From contig NZ_BOOR01000034.1 in NCBI RefSeq assembly GCF_016863335.1, positions 104,767 through 168,766 of the forward strand: 64,000 nucleotides of DNA, in the 5' to 3' direction. Positions 16,644 to 25,191 of the stretch are shown in pieces. The stretch's first letter is position 1. Every line of letters starts with the position of its first letter. The stretch is from Planotetraspora thailandica. Lineage in GTDB: Bacteria > Actinomycetota > Actinomycetes > Streptosporangiales > Streptosporangiaceae. Below the pieces are notes generated by a model. The model did not search any database, was not told the origin of the DNA, and saw only the letters and a program-made list of their open reading frames with translations. A program made the translations under genes and the position numbers.

Positions 16644-16710
16644 CCGGTCTCTCTCATCGCGAGTACGGACACAGTCTAAAACAGCCTCTCCGACTCCGAT
16701 GCGTATGGGT

Positions 16711-16726
16711 TACGCTCTTAAGCGTA
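16711..16726. promoter_or_regulatory. Candidate TetR operator for the ABC exporter
   Basis: TACGCT and AGCGTA form a perfect 6-base inverted repeat around CTTA, 40 bases before the ATPase gene. Related TACGC/GCGTA motifs flank it. It lies between the divergent regulator and exporter genes. Confidence 0.6.
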
Positions 16727-16765
16727 GCTCGTACGCAATTATTCCGCCTCATCCAAGGAGCGAGG

Positions 16766-17695
16766 ATGATCGTCGAGGCAACCGGCCTGCACAAGGCCTT
16801 CGGATCCACCAAGGTTCTGGACGGAGTGGACCTGCGCGTCGCGGAAGGCACGGTCTTCGCGCTGCTGGGCCCGAACGGCGCCGGGAAGACCACCACCATC
16901 CGCATCCTGACCACGCTATTGCGCCCTAACCTCGGCAGTGTGCGGATCGCCGGGTACGACGTCGTGCGCGAAGCGACCAAGGTGCGCGGCGTGATCAGCC
17001 TGACCGGTCAGTCCGTAGCGCTGGACGATCAGCAGACCGGCCGGGAGAACCTGGTCATGATCGGACGCCTGATGCACCTGGGCAGACCTGCCGCCCGCCG
17101 CCGTGCCACGGACCTCCTAGAACGCTTCGACCTGGTGGACGCCATGAATAGGCGAGTGAAGACCTACTCCGGCGGCATGCGCCGACGGCTGGACCTGGCG
17201 ATGAGCCTGGTCTCGCAACCGAGGGTGATCTTCCTGGACGAGCCGACCACCGGCCTCGACCCGTCCAGCCGGACGACGATGTGGGACGCCATCAAGGACC
17301 TGGTCTCGTCGGGAACGACGATCGTCCTCACCACACAGTACCTGGAGGAGGCGGACCGGCTGGCCGACCGGATCGTGCTTATCAACGGGGGCAGGGTCGC
17401 CGCGTCCGGCACGACCGACGCGCTGAAGTCCCAGGTGGGCGGGGATCGACTCGACCTGCGGTTCGCGGTGGAGGCTGACGTGGCCCGTGCCGCCGCGCTG
17501 TTCGACGCACCGCGCGGCACCGACCCGCTCGTGCTGGGCATCCCGTCCGACGGCAGCGCGAAGCACCTGCACCGAGTGCTGGACGACCTGCGGACCGCGG
17601 GCGTGCCGGTGGTCAAGGTGTCGTCGCACCGGCCGACGCTGGACGACGTGTTCTTGTCCCTGACCACCACCGACCGGACCTCCGTCCAGGTCTGA
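16766..17695 (+). CDS. DrrA-type ABC transporter ATP-binding protein
   Basis: The 309-residue ATPase has Walker A GPNGAGKTTT (about 33-42), signature YSGGMRRRLDLA, Walker B VIFLDEPTTGLD and the switch region TTQYLEEADRLADR. The extra C-terminal part (RPTLDDVFLSLT) is characteristic of the daunorubicin-resistance DrrA group. It pairs with the permease encoded next to export a drug or lipid-like compound across the membrane. Start at the ATG 16766 after AAGGAGCG. Confidence 0.92.
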   Translation: MIVEATGLHKAFGSTKVLDGVDLRVAEGTVFALLGPNGAGKTTTIRILTTLLRPNLGSVRIAGYDVVREATKVRGVISLTGQSVALDDQQTGRENLVMIGRLMHLGRPAARRRATDLLERFDLVDAMNRRVKTYSGGMRRRLDLAMSLVSQPRVIFLDEPTTGLDPSSRTTMWDAIKDLVSSGTTIVLTTQYLEEADRLADRIVLINGGRVAASGTTDALKSQVGGDRLDLRFAVEADVARAAALFDAPRGTDPLVLGIPSDGSAKHLHRVLDDLRTAGVPVVKVSSHRPTLDDVFLSLTTTDRTSVQV

Positions 17696-17720
17696 CGTGG
17701 CTCTCGAAAGGACCACGACC

Positions 17721-18506
17721 ATGACCACCACCGCTGTGCACGGCGGCGCCCGCAACGCCGTAAGCGATTCCCTCACCATGATCGGCCGCAGCATCCGGCT
17801 CAGCCGCCGCAACGTGGACACGCTGGTCATGTCGATCGTCCTGCCGCTGCTCATGATGTCGCTGTTCGTCTATGTCTTCGGCGGGGCCATCAACACCGGC
17901 ACCCAATACATCAACTACGTGGTGCCCGGCATCATCCTGCTGTGCACCGGCTACGGCGCCGCATCCACCGCGATGTCCGTCGCGGACGACATGACCAGCG
18001 GCATGATCGACCGGCTGCGCTCGTTGCCGATCCGCAGTTCCGCCGTCCTCACCGGACACGTCGTCGCAAGCATCGCCCGGAATCTGCTGTCCACCACCGT
18101 CGTCATCGGCGCAGCCATCGCGATGGGATTCCGTCCTGACGCGACGGTCACCGACTGGGTGCTCGCGGCCGTTCTGCTTCTGATTTACGTGCTCGCTCTG
18201 TCCTGGCTGGCGGCCGGGCTCGGCGTGATCGCGAAGTCCGTGGAGTCGGCCAGCACGCTGAGCTTCCTCATGCTGTTCCTGCCCTACCTCAGCAGTGCTT
18301 TCGTGCCGACGAACACCATGCCATCGTTCCTGCACGCGGTGAGCGAGAACCAGCCCATCACACCGGTGATCGAGACCGTCCGGGGCCTGCTGACCGGGAC
18401 CCCCACCGGCAACACCGGCTGGATCGCACTCGCCTGGTGTGTCGGCCTGCTGACCTGCTCGTTCACCTTTGCCACCTGGTTGTTCCGTCGTCGTACCCAC
18501 GGCTGA
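17721..18506 (+). CDS. DrrB-type ABC transporter permease
   Basis: The protein has 262 residues and six hydrophobic segments, with the ABC-2 permease pattern: SIVLPLLMMSLFVYVFGGAI near helix 1, VPGIILLCTGYG, and the conserved NQPITPVIETVRGLLTG before the last helix. An AAAGGA site precedes the ATG at 17721; an in-frame GTG at 17697 is an alternative. It forms the exporter with the preceding ATPase. Confidence 0.9.
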   Translation: MTTTAVHGGARNAVSDSLTMIGRSIRLSRRNVDTLVMSIVLPLLMMSLFVYVFGGAINTGTQYINYVVPGIILLCTGYGAASTAMSVADDMTSGMIDRLRSLPIRSSAVLTGHVVASIARNLLSTTVVIGAAIAMGFRPDATVTDWVLAAVLLLIYVLALSWLAAGLGVIAKSVESASTLSFLMLFLPYLSSAFVPTNTMPSFLHAVSENQPITPVIETVRGLLTGTPTGNTGWIALAWCVGLLTCSFTFATWLFRRRTHG

Positions 18507-18594
18507 AAGCGCCACGCCCGTTGCGATGCCGACCGTATCGCCGGTTACGGGCCGAGTGTCGTGGACTCGAGGGCCTTCCGCTGGGTTCGCGGCT

Positions 18595-18670
18595 TCAGCC
18601 TTTCCCCGGCGGACTGGAGGGTCAGTCGGCTGCGGCCCTTGCATTGCCGAAGGATGATCCCGCCTCCGGG
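18595..18670 (-). pseudogene. Integrase internal scar
   Basis: The segment translates on the minus strand to GIILRQCKGRSRLTLQ, against GIIFRQRKGRSRLTLQ in the integrase near tRNA-Ser. The match at DNA level covers the part equivalent to 10440-10505 and then stops. Confidence 0.7.
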
Positions 18671-18689
18671 GGGTGATGTCACTCACAAA

Positions 18690-18712
18690 AAGAGGAATCT
18701 CAGAGTCCTGTT
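18690..18712. promoter_or_regulatory. Candidate NsrR operator
   Basis: A 23-base imperfect inverted repeat with arms AAGAGGA and TCCTGTT lies just before the nsrR-like start. The size and dyad layout match known actinobacterial NsrR sites. It would allow autoregulation and, by read-through, control of the flavohaemoglobin gene. Confidence 0.6.
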
Positions 18713-18727
18713 AAATAGGGTCGCGCT

Positions 18728-19156
18728 GTGTACCTCAACCGCTCCACGGACATCAGCCTCCGCATCCTCATGCTCGGCGCGACCCGCGACGACCTGCTCA
18801 CCATCGACGAGCTGGCCGAATCCCTCGTCGTACCCCGGCACCACCTGGCCAAGGTGGTTCAGCGGCTGCAGCACCTGGGGCTACTGGAGACCGTCCGTGG
18901 TCGTCGTGGCGGTGTACGCCTCGCTGCCACGGCCCAAACCGCTTCGATCGGCGGCATCGTTCGCGAACTGGAGGGCGGGACCGAGGTCGTCGACTGCGAC
19001 GGCGACCCGATCTGCCCGGTGAGCCGAGGGTGCCTGCTGCGCGGAGCCCTACGCCGTGCACAAGAGGCGTTCTACGCCAGCCTCGACCCACTCACCGTGG
19101 GGGACCTGACCGCGCCGCCGGCCCGGCAGGTGCTGCTGAGCCTCGGCCGCCGCTGA
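18728..19156 (+). CDS. nsrR: Rrf2 family nitric-oxide sensor NsrR
   Basis: This 142-residue Rrf2 protein has an N-terminal winged helix (TIDELAESLVVPRHHLAKVVQRL, then GLLETVRGRRGGVRLA) and three cysteines in VDCDGDPICPVSRGCLL, the iron-sulphur ligands of NsrR. Nitric oxide destroys the cluster and relieves repression. The next gene, 31 bases on, encodes flavohaemoglobin, the usual NsrR target. The start is the GTG at 18728. Confidence 0.88.
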   Translation: MYLNRSTDISLRILMLGATRDDLLTIDELAESLVVPRHHLAKVVQRLQHLGLLETVRGRRGGVRLAATAQTASIGGIVRELEGGTEVVDCDGDPICPVSRGCLLRGALRRAQEAFYASLDPLTVGDLTAPPARQVLLSLGRR

Positions 19157-19187
19157 TCCGTCACCATCCCCGTACCTGGAGGGACAA

Positions 19188-20405
19188 GTGCTTTCCGCAA
19201 CAAGTGCGCCTATCGTCGAGGCGACTCTCCCCGTCGTGGGCGAGCATCTCGGCACCATCTCGGGCGTCTTCTATGACACGATGCTCGGCGAAAACCCTGA
19301 CCTGCTCAACCTCTTCAGCCGCAGCGCGCAGGCGACCGGCGAGCAGAAGAGCGCGCTGGCCGGTGCGGTTGCCGCGTTCGCCGGGCACCTGATCGGCCTC
19401 GGCCCGGACGCCCCGGCCTTCGACCGCATCGTGGAGCGCATCGCACAGCGACACTGCGCCCTGGGCATCCGCCCGGAGCAGTACACGGTGGTGGGCAAGT
19501 ACCTTCTGGGCGCGGTCGGCACCGTGCTCGGTGATGCGGTCACCCCGGCGGTGGCCGCTGCCTGGGACGAGGTGTACTGGCTGTTCGCCACCCGGCTGAT
19601 CGGCCGCGAGGCGCGCCTCTACGCCGAGGCGGGCGTGAACGGTGCCACCCCATGGCGGGAATACGTCGTGGCGAACAAGATCGCTGAGGCGCACGACACG
19701 ATGTCGTTCATCCTCACGCCGGCCGACGGCTACCCCGCTCCCGGCTTCCTGCCCGGCCAGTACGTCACCGTCGCCGCCGACCTGCCGGATGGCACCAGTC
19801 AGTTGCGGCAGTACTCCCTCTCGCAGGCGGCCGCCGCCGGCATGTTGCGGATCACCGTACGGCGGGTGCGCGGCGCCGACGGCACCCCGGACGGTGTGGT
19901 CTCCGGCTTCCTGCACGACCATGTGGGCATAGGCGACCGGCTGCGGCTGAGCCACCCGTACGGTCAACTCACCCTGCGCGCCGGCGAGGCACCACTGCTC
20001 CTCGTCAGCGCGGGCGTCGGCATCACCCCGATGGCCGCCATCCTGGACCATGTCTCGCGCACCCAGCCGACCCGCGACGTCACAGCGGTGCACGCCGACC
20101 GAAGCGTAGAACGCCACCCGCTACGCGCCGACATGAGCACCAACGGCTCCCGGCTACGTTCCTTCCGCAACCTCGTCTGGTACGAGCAGACTGCCCTGGA
20201 CGCCCCGGATGCGTTCACCGGCTTCGTCGACACCGACGCGATCCCACTGCACCCCGACGCGGATGTCTACCTGTGCGGTCCGGTCCCGTTCATGCAGATG
20301 GTCCGGGCCGGTCTACACCGCCGTGGCGTGCCGGACGAGCGGATCCACTACGAGGTCTTCGGCTCCGAACAGTGGCGCCCGGTCCCCGTGCCGACGCCGG
20401 CCTGA
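19188..20405 (+). CDS. hmp: Flavohaemoglobin, nitric oxide dioxygenase
   Basis: The 405-residue protein has a globin domain (about 1-135) with the proximal histidine His89 in QRHCALGIRPEQY. A ferredoxin-reductase FAD domain follows (about 150-255) with RQYSLS, then an NAD domain (about 260-400) with SAGVGITPM and the YLCGPVPFMQ motif. It oxidises nitric oxide to nitrate using O2 and NAD(P)H. The start is a GTG with GGAGGGA upstream. It forms an operon with nsrR, giving a self-contained NO defence. Confidence 0.93.
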   Translation: MLSATSAPIVEATLPVVGEHLGTISGVFYDTMLGENPDLLNLFSRSAQATGEQKSALAGAVAAFAGHLIGLGPDAPAFDRIVERIAQRHCALGIRPEQYTVVGKYLLGAVGTVLGDAVTPAVAAAWDEVYWLFATRLIGREARLYAEAGVNGATPWREYVVANKIAEAHDTMSFILTPADGYPAPGFLPGQYVTVAADLPDGTSQLRQYSLSQAAAAGMLRITVRRVRGADGTPDGVVSGFLHDHVGIGDRLRLSHPYGQLTLRAGEAPLLLVSAGVGITPMAAILDHVSRTQPTRDVTAVHADRSVERHPLRADMSTNGSRLRSFRNLVWYEQTALDAPDAFTGFVDTDAIPLHPDADVYLCGPVPFMQMVRAGLHRRGVPDERIHYEVFGSEQWRPVPVPTPA

Positions 20406-20452
20406 TCATGCGGGGGCGGCGCGGAGAACCGTTGTGGCCCGCCTGGACGCGC

Positions 20453-21157
20453 TCAGCCGGTGCGGCCGGGGAGATCCTGCGCGATCTCGTTGATGAGATC
20501 GGCGAGCTCACGCGGCCGGGACAAGAAGGGAGAGTGGCCGCCCGGCAGGTGCCGGACCAGGTTGGCGACGCCCTCCCCCTGCTTCTGGAAGAACTCGGGG
20601 ATGACCTGGTCCTCGTCACACAAAACCAGAGCAGAAGGAATCGTCTGCCACGCCGCGCGCGTCTGCCTGTCGTAGAGCACGCGGCGGCTCTGCGGCTGCA
20701 GCCGGGTCACCGCCTCGTCGGCCCAGTCTGCCCGCACATCAAAGTAGAAGACCTCCCGTGCGTTTCCGAAGACCGGCCAGAGGTCCGGCGGCTCCGGCGG
20801 GTCCGACGGCTCGCCCGGCAGCGCCGAGGCCGCCGACTCGCCCACCTCCAGCATGTGTGCCGCGAGGTAGATGAGCCGCGTGACGTTGGGGGCGGTGCCG
20901 GCGATTTCGCTCACAGGTATGCCGGCGTACGAGTGAGCGAGCACGGTGACCGGGCCGTCGATGCCGTCCAAGTGGTCACGGATCGCCTGCGCGTCGTCGT
21001 ACATGCTGACGTTGGGATCCCCGTTCACGCTCGGCAGGTCGACCGTCGAGACTGTCCAGCCCTCGTCCAACTCCGGAATCAGGTGCTCCCAGCACCACGA
21101 CCCATGCCAGCCGCCGTGCACAAGCATCAGAGCACCGCGTCGCTCGACCTCAGTCAT
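20453..21157 (-). CDS. Alpha/beta hydrolase
   Basis: The protein has 234 residues and the alpha/beta hydrolase signature: oxyanion strand LMLVHGGWHGSWCW, the nucleophile elbow AHSYAG with its serine, and a late histidine in GGHSPFLSRP. It is most like the small esterase/salicylate-esterase group, whose members often act on esters of small aromatic compounds; the substrate cannot be told from sequence. It is divergent from an AraC-type regulator. Confidence 0.88.
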   Translation of the reverse strand: MTEVERRGALMLVHGGWHGSWCWEHLIPELDEGWTVSTVDLPSVNGDPNVSMYDDAQAIRDHLDGIDGPVTVLAHSYAGIPVSEIAGTAPNVTRLIYLAAHMLEVGESAASALPGEPSDPPEPPDLWPVFGNAREVFYFDVRADWADEAVTRLQPQSRRVLYDRQTRAAWQTIPSALVLCDEDQVIPEFFQKQGEGVANLVRHLPGGHSPFLSRPRELADLINEIAQDLPGRTG

Positions 21158-21290
21158 TGATCTTCCCCCCGTGCTAGGTCATTTGGCGCCGCGACCAGAC
21201 AGTCGCTGCAGGTCATTAGGCTATGAATGGCGTCTGGCGCGGGTCCATCCGTCAACGTCCGTCGTCCTTTCGCGATCGTCCGGGGGAGCT

Positions 21291-22235
21291 GTGGAGCCGC
21301 TGGAGCATGTCCTTTCGCTACTGAATGTGGGCTCGCTGTCCACCACACCACTGCAGGCCGGCGGACAGTGGGCGCTCGCGTTCGACGGCCGGCTTGACCT
21401 GCGGATCGAGAAGGTCGTCACGGGCGGGTGCTGGGTCCTCGTCGAGGGCCGGGACGAGCCCCTGCGCGTCGAGCAGGGGGACTGCTACGTGGTGGTCGGT
21501 CGGCGACGCTACCGGCTGGCCAGCGACCTTGACGCCGATCCCGTCCCCGCGTATCCGGTCTACCGGACCCCGGACGGCGCGCCGCGAAAGGTGGCGCAGG
21601 TCGGCGAAGGCTGGGACACCACCATCACCGGAGCCGGTTTCGTCTTCGACCCGGACCCCGCGCCGCTGCTGTTCGATGTGCTGCCGCCGCTCATCCACGT
21701 GCCCGCCGCCGTCGAGCGGGCCCCGGTTCTGCGCACCACTCTCTGCCTGCTGGCGCACGAGTCACAGGGCGAGTGGCTGGGTCAGCCGGCGATGATGAAC
21801 CGACTCGCCCACATGCTGCTGCTGCAAGCGCTGCGCGAGTACACCGGGAGGGCCGAGGGGTCCGGGGGATTGCTGGCGGCGTCGTTGCACCCGCAGCTCG
21901 GTGCCGCGCTGCGGGCCCTGCACGCTGATATCACGCAGCCCTGGTCGGTCGCCGAGCTGGCCGGGATCGCCCGCATGTCCCGCTCCACGTTCTCGCTCAA
22001 GTTTCGGACTACCGTCGGTCTACCCCCAGTGGACTACCTCCTTCGCGTACGGATGCACACAGCGGCCCGTGCGCTGCGCGGGACCGACCACACGGTCGCG
22101 GTCATCGCGGCGAGCGTGGGCTACGGCACCGAAAGCGCCTTCAGCGTCGCTTTCAAACGCGTTTACGGCCTTTCCCCAAGCGAATACCGCCTCCACCCCC
22201 CGGTCCGCCGCATCGAACTGGGCCAGGCGTCGTAA
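21291..22235 (+). CDS. AraC family regulator with cupin-like N-terminus
   Basis: From the GTG at 21291 the protein has 314 residues. The first 170 residues form a cupin-type sensing domain (VEQGDCYVVVGRRRYRLA). The last 100 carry two helix-turn-helix motifs: WSVAELAGIARMSRSTFSLKF and VAVIAASVGYGTESAFSVAFKRVYGLSPSEYR. A GGGGGAG site precedes the start. It probably regulates the divergent hydrolase gene. Confidence 0.88.
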   Translation: MEPLEHVLSLLNVGSLSTTPLQAGGQWALAFDGRLDLRIEKVVTGGCWVLVEGRDEPLRVEQGDCYVVVGRRRYRLASDLDADPVPAYPVYRTPDGAPRKVAQVGEGWDTTITGAGFVFDPDPAPLLFDVLPPLIHVPAAVERAPVLRTTLCLLAHESQGEWLGQPAMMNRLAHMLLLQALREYTGRAEGSGGLLAASLHPQLGAALRALHADITQPWSVAELAGIARMSRSTFSLKFRTTVGLPPVDYLLRVRMHTAARALRGTDHTVAVIAASVGYGTESAFSVAFKRVYGLSPSEYRLHPPVRRIELGQAS

Positions 22236-22364
22236 TACGTCGCTTTCATGGCCGTGTCCCCGAACAACGGCCGTGTCCTTTGCTTCGCCTGGGAGCCACC
22301 GGGCTCAGGCTCGGGCACGTGGTCAGGCTGCGGTGCATACGATGATCACGCTGCAGCGCCGAGG

Positions 22365-23053
22365 ATGGGAGCCGCCACGGGACACGTGCTGGTGACCGGA
22401 GCCACCGGAGGGATTGGGGTGGCGCTGGTCGGCGCGCTGGTAGAGGCCGGGCATCGGGTGACCGCCGTGGGGCGTGACGTCAAGCGGCTGAACGTGCAGG
22501 GGATCGAGGTGGATCTCGCCGAGCCGGGGACGCTGGCCGGTGCGGTGGGAGCCTGGAGAATGCGGGGGCGTTAGAGGATCTGCAAGTGCTGGTGCATTGC
22601 GCGGGGATCTCCCCTGTCGCAGCCGTCGCCGATGCCGACCCCGAAACGTGGCAACGGACGCTGGCGGTGAATGTGGCCTCCGCCGCCGAACTGACACGGT
22701 TGACGTTGCCCGCCCTGCGGCGCTCCCAGGGTCACGTGATCTTCGTCAACGCCGCCCCCAGAACGACCGGGGTCCCCCGCTGGTCGGCCTTCGCGGCCAG
22801 TAAGGCGGCGCTGCGCGAGCTGGCCGATTCGCTACGCGAGGAAGAGGGGGCCTTCGGCGTACGCGTTACCACGGTCTATCCCGGCGCGACGGCGACCGAC
22901 CTGCTGGGCGAGGTCAGAACCGCCTTCGGCCGCCCGCACGATCCCGAGCTGTGCATCCGGCCCCAGACGCTCGCTGCAATGATCGTCTGGGTGCTGAGCG
23001 CACCCGCCGACGCCTACACCTCAGAATTGTCCGTACTGCCGTCGCCGCGCTGA
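22365..23053 (+). pseudogene. SDR family protein with a one-base frameshift
   Basis: The first frame reads HVLVTGATGGIGVALVGALV and continues to about 22552. The frame then has to shift to reach LEDLQVLVHCAGISPVAAV, RSQGHVIFVNAAP and ASKAALRELADSLREE of the same family. One missing base near 22552-22553 (GGAGC-CTGGAG) explains this. The active site in the second part has no YxxxK tyrosine (WSAFAASK). It could be a pseudogene or a sequencing error. Confidence 0.7.
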
Positions 23054-23057
23054 CCTT

Positions 23058-23828
23058 TTATCGACCAGCGTGTGACTCGACGGGCTGACGGAGCGAGTGG
23101 CGCACCCAGACGTTGGGTTCGACGTACACCGCGTGGCCGTGGTCCGCGTCGCAGTGGACGGGCACCAGCGCCCCCGGAACCTCCACGTCACCCGTCCCGT
23201 GGAATGGAAGGCCGGTCCAGCCTCGCCACTCCTCAAGGGTGCCCGCCACCACCATGGATCGCGAGGCGATCTTGTCGATCACCCCGCCGGCCCGAGCGTG
23301 CACGCGCAACCAGGGGTCGGCTGGCAGGCCGTCCTCTCGGCGGAGTGCGGCGTAGTCGGCCATCGGTGTGCGGGGCTGAAGGTGCTTGCCGTTGGGGCGT
23401 ACGGGGGCGAGTAGTTCGCCGAAGCCGAGCCGGGCGGCCTGGGTGCGCAGAGCGCCGAGCATGACGGCGGACAAGCCCTTACCCAGCATGTCGGGCCTGA
23501 TCGTGATCTCCAGCGCCGAGATCGCGTCGGGGGATTCGCCGCGTCGCCGCATCGCCGTGGCGCGCCAGAGCACGCCGTCCCAGCCGTCGTCGGGGAGCTC
23601 GTCGCCTCCGAGCACGAAGGGCACCGAGAAGGCGCGCGCCACGAGGTCCTCAGGAGCGTCGCGATCCACGGCGACCAGCGTGAACTCCGCGTACTGGGTG
23701 CCCGCCACCGGATAGAACAGGTTGGCTGCCGGATCCTGCTTCATGAAGACCGGCCAGCTGTCGGGCATGCTCAACAGCTGCGCCTCGAGTTCGGGACGCT
23801 CAGCCAGCGTGGTGATCTGCAGATCCAT
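23058..23828 (-). CDS. GNAT family N-acetyltransferase
   Basis: This 256-residue protein has the acetyl-CoA binding pattern ITIRPDMLGKGLSAVMLGALR (motif A) and a strand FGELLAPVRPNGKHLQPRTPM typical of a GNAT subgroup. The N-terminal half precedes it with a MDLQITTLAERPELEAQ start; upstream ATG codons at 23861 and 23906 are less likely. The substrate is unknown. The stop is 4 bases past the SDR remnant stop. Confidence 0.75.
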   Translation of the reverse strand: MDLQITTLAERPELEAQLLSMPDSWPVFMKQDPAANLFYPVAGTQYAEFTLVAVDRDAPEDLVARAFSVPFVLGGDELPDDGWDGVLWRATAMRRRGESPDAISALEITIRPDMLGKGLSAVMLGALRTQAARLGFGELLAPVRPNGKHLQPRTPMADYAALRREDGLPADPWLRVHARAGGVIDKIASRSMVVAGTLEEWRGWTGLPFHGTGDVEVPGALVPVHCDADHGHAVYVEPNVWVRHSLRQPVESHAGR

Positions 23829-23958
23829 GGCTGGATCTTCGCAATGAGGCCTTGCCTCCATCAAAGCGTTTTCGCCCGGCTGATCGCGGTTCTCGATCTT
23901 TAGCATCGCGCTGGAAGCCGAAGGTCACAAGCCCTTACCGCTACTGGGAATCGAGCGG

Positions 23959-24480
23959 TCATGAACGACCGGCGCCGGGCAGCCGCACCATGTAGACGTC
24001 GATCGGGTCCTGAGACTCAACGGTGAACCCGTGGCGCTCGTACAGCCGCCGGGCGGCACTGCCCTGCAGGACGTTCAGGCGGACGAGCACGCCGTCGGCA
24101 TCGATCCGCTTCAGCAATGTCCGCAGCACAGCCGTTCCGAGCCCTCGGCCCTGGAGGCCCGGAGCGAGATAGAAATGCTCCAGCAACCGCCCGTCCTCCG
24201 CCGGGCGTACGGTGACGGAGCCCGCGAAGGCGCCGTCTGCCACGATGACCGACGTGTGCTGTGGGGAGAAGGAATCCCGCAGTCGCTGCCGGACCCGATG
24301 CTCATCGAACCGCCCCAACCGCTCCAGGTCCGGACGTAACACCGTCGCCCGCAGTTCCGCGATCATTTCGACATCCGGCGGCTCTGCGGAACGCAGAGCC
24401 CATTCCGTGAGATGGCTCGGCTCGCTCCTGGACGTCGCCTGACCTGGCTGTATACCGTCCGCCCTCGCGCTCGTATTCAT
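23959..24480 (-). CDS. GNAT family N-acetyltransferase
   Basis: From the ATG at 24480 the protein has 173 residues. The GNAT core includes LLEHFYLAPGLQGRGLGTAV (motif A with QGRGLG) and NVLQGSAARRLYERHGFTV (motif B). Members with this layout acetylate small amines or peptides. It stands 130 bases upstream of the other acetyltransferase on the same strand. Confidence 0.85.
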   Translation of the reverse strand: MNTSARADGIQPGQATSRSEPSHLTEWALRSAEPPDVEMIAELRATVLRPDLERLGRFDEHRVRQRLRDSFSPQHTSVIVADGAFAGSVTVRPAEDGRLLEHFYLAPGLQGRGLGTAVLRTLLKRIDADGVLVRLNVLQGSAARRLYERHGFTVESQDPIDVYMVRLPGAGRS

Positions 24481-24690
24481 GGCCGAAGTATCCCAGCGAC
24501 GTGCTGTGCACACGCACGCAGCGAGATCGTTTATGGACCGCACTGGGCGGGGGATCAGCCGATCGGTGGATCGGCTCAGCCGTCCGGTTGGTCCGCCCGA
24601 TTCAGCCATGGCCTCATGAGTTCGGTCGATGCGCAGCCTGCGGTGATATTGCGACGCTGAAGCCCGTCCAGACAACGGAAAGGGCTCATC

Positions 24691-25134
24691 ATGAACACCC
24701 GCCCCGCAGCTCCCGCCACGATCTCCGACGACGCCCTGAACCACCCGCGCAGCCGGACGGCGTTCCGCACGATGAAGCTCGCCGTCAGCGGCTACGTCGC
24801 CCTCAGCGTGCTCACTTTGGTGGCCGTCTACCTGCTGCGCCACAACCCCGGACTGGTCAACGACACGGCCTGGGTACGCGGCGGCATCGTCGCGCTCACC
24901 TCCCTGCTGATGCTCTCCTTCGTTGCCGGCACCACCCGTGGCCGCCGCCGGGCATACCTGCGCTTACGGATCGCCTCGGGCGTCATGGTCGTGTCCATCG
25001 CGGCCCTCGTCGTGCTCCCCGGACTCCTGCCGGCGTGGATGAGGATCGAGCAGAGCGTCTGCGGGCTGCTCCTCGCGGGCGTCGTCGTGATCGCGAACGG
25101 CAAGCACCTGCGCTCGTTGTTCGCCACCAGGTAG
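24691..25134 (+). CDS. Membrane protein of unknown function
   Basis: The 147-residue protein has four predicted membrane helices (about 30-48, 65-83, 95-115, 122-135) and basic loops such as TRGRRRAYLRLR. An AAAGGGC site precedes the ATG at 24691. It lies 57 bases before the histidine kinase gene on the same strand, so it may be co-transcribed with that two-component system. I do not recognise a named family. Confidence 0.7.
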   Translation: MNTRPAAPATISDDALNHPRSRTAFRTMKLAVSGYVALSVLTLVAVYLLRHNPGLVNDTAWVRGGIVALTSLLMLSFVAGTTRGRRRAYLRLRIASGVMVVSIAALVVLPGLLPAWMRIEQSVCGLLLAGVVVIANGKHLRSLFATR

Positions 25135-25191
25135 AACGCCCTGATATGGCTAAATTGTCCGGCGGGAAGAGGGCAACGGAGGAAGGCTCGC

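Noticed and set aside
15429..16679. 416-residue plus-strand frame across the DoxX and TetR region
   Set aside because: It is antisense to a TetR gene and out of frame with the DoxX gene, both of which have clear motifs.
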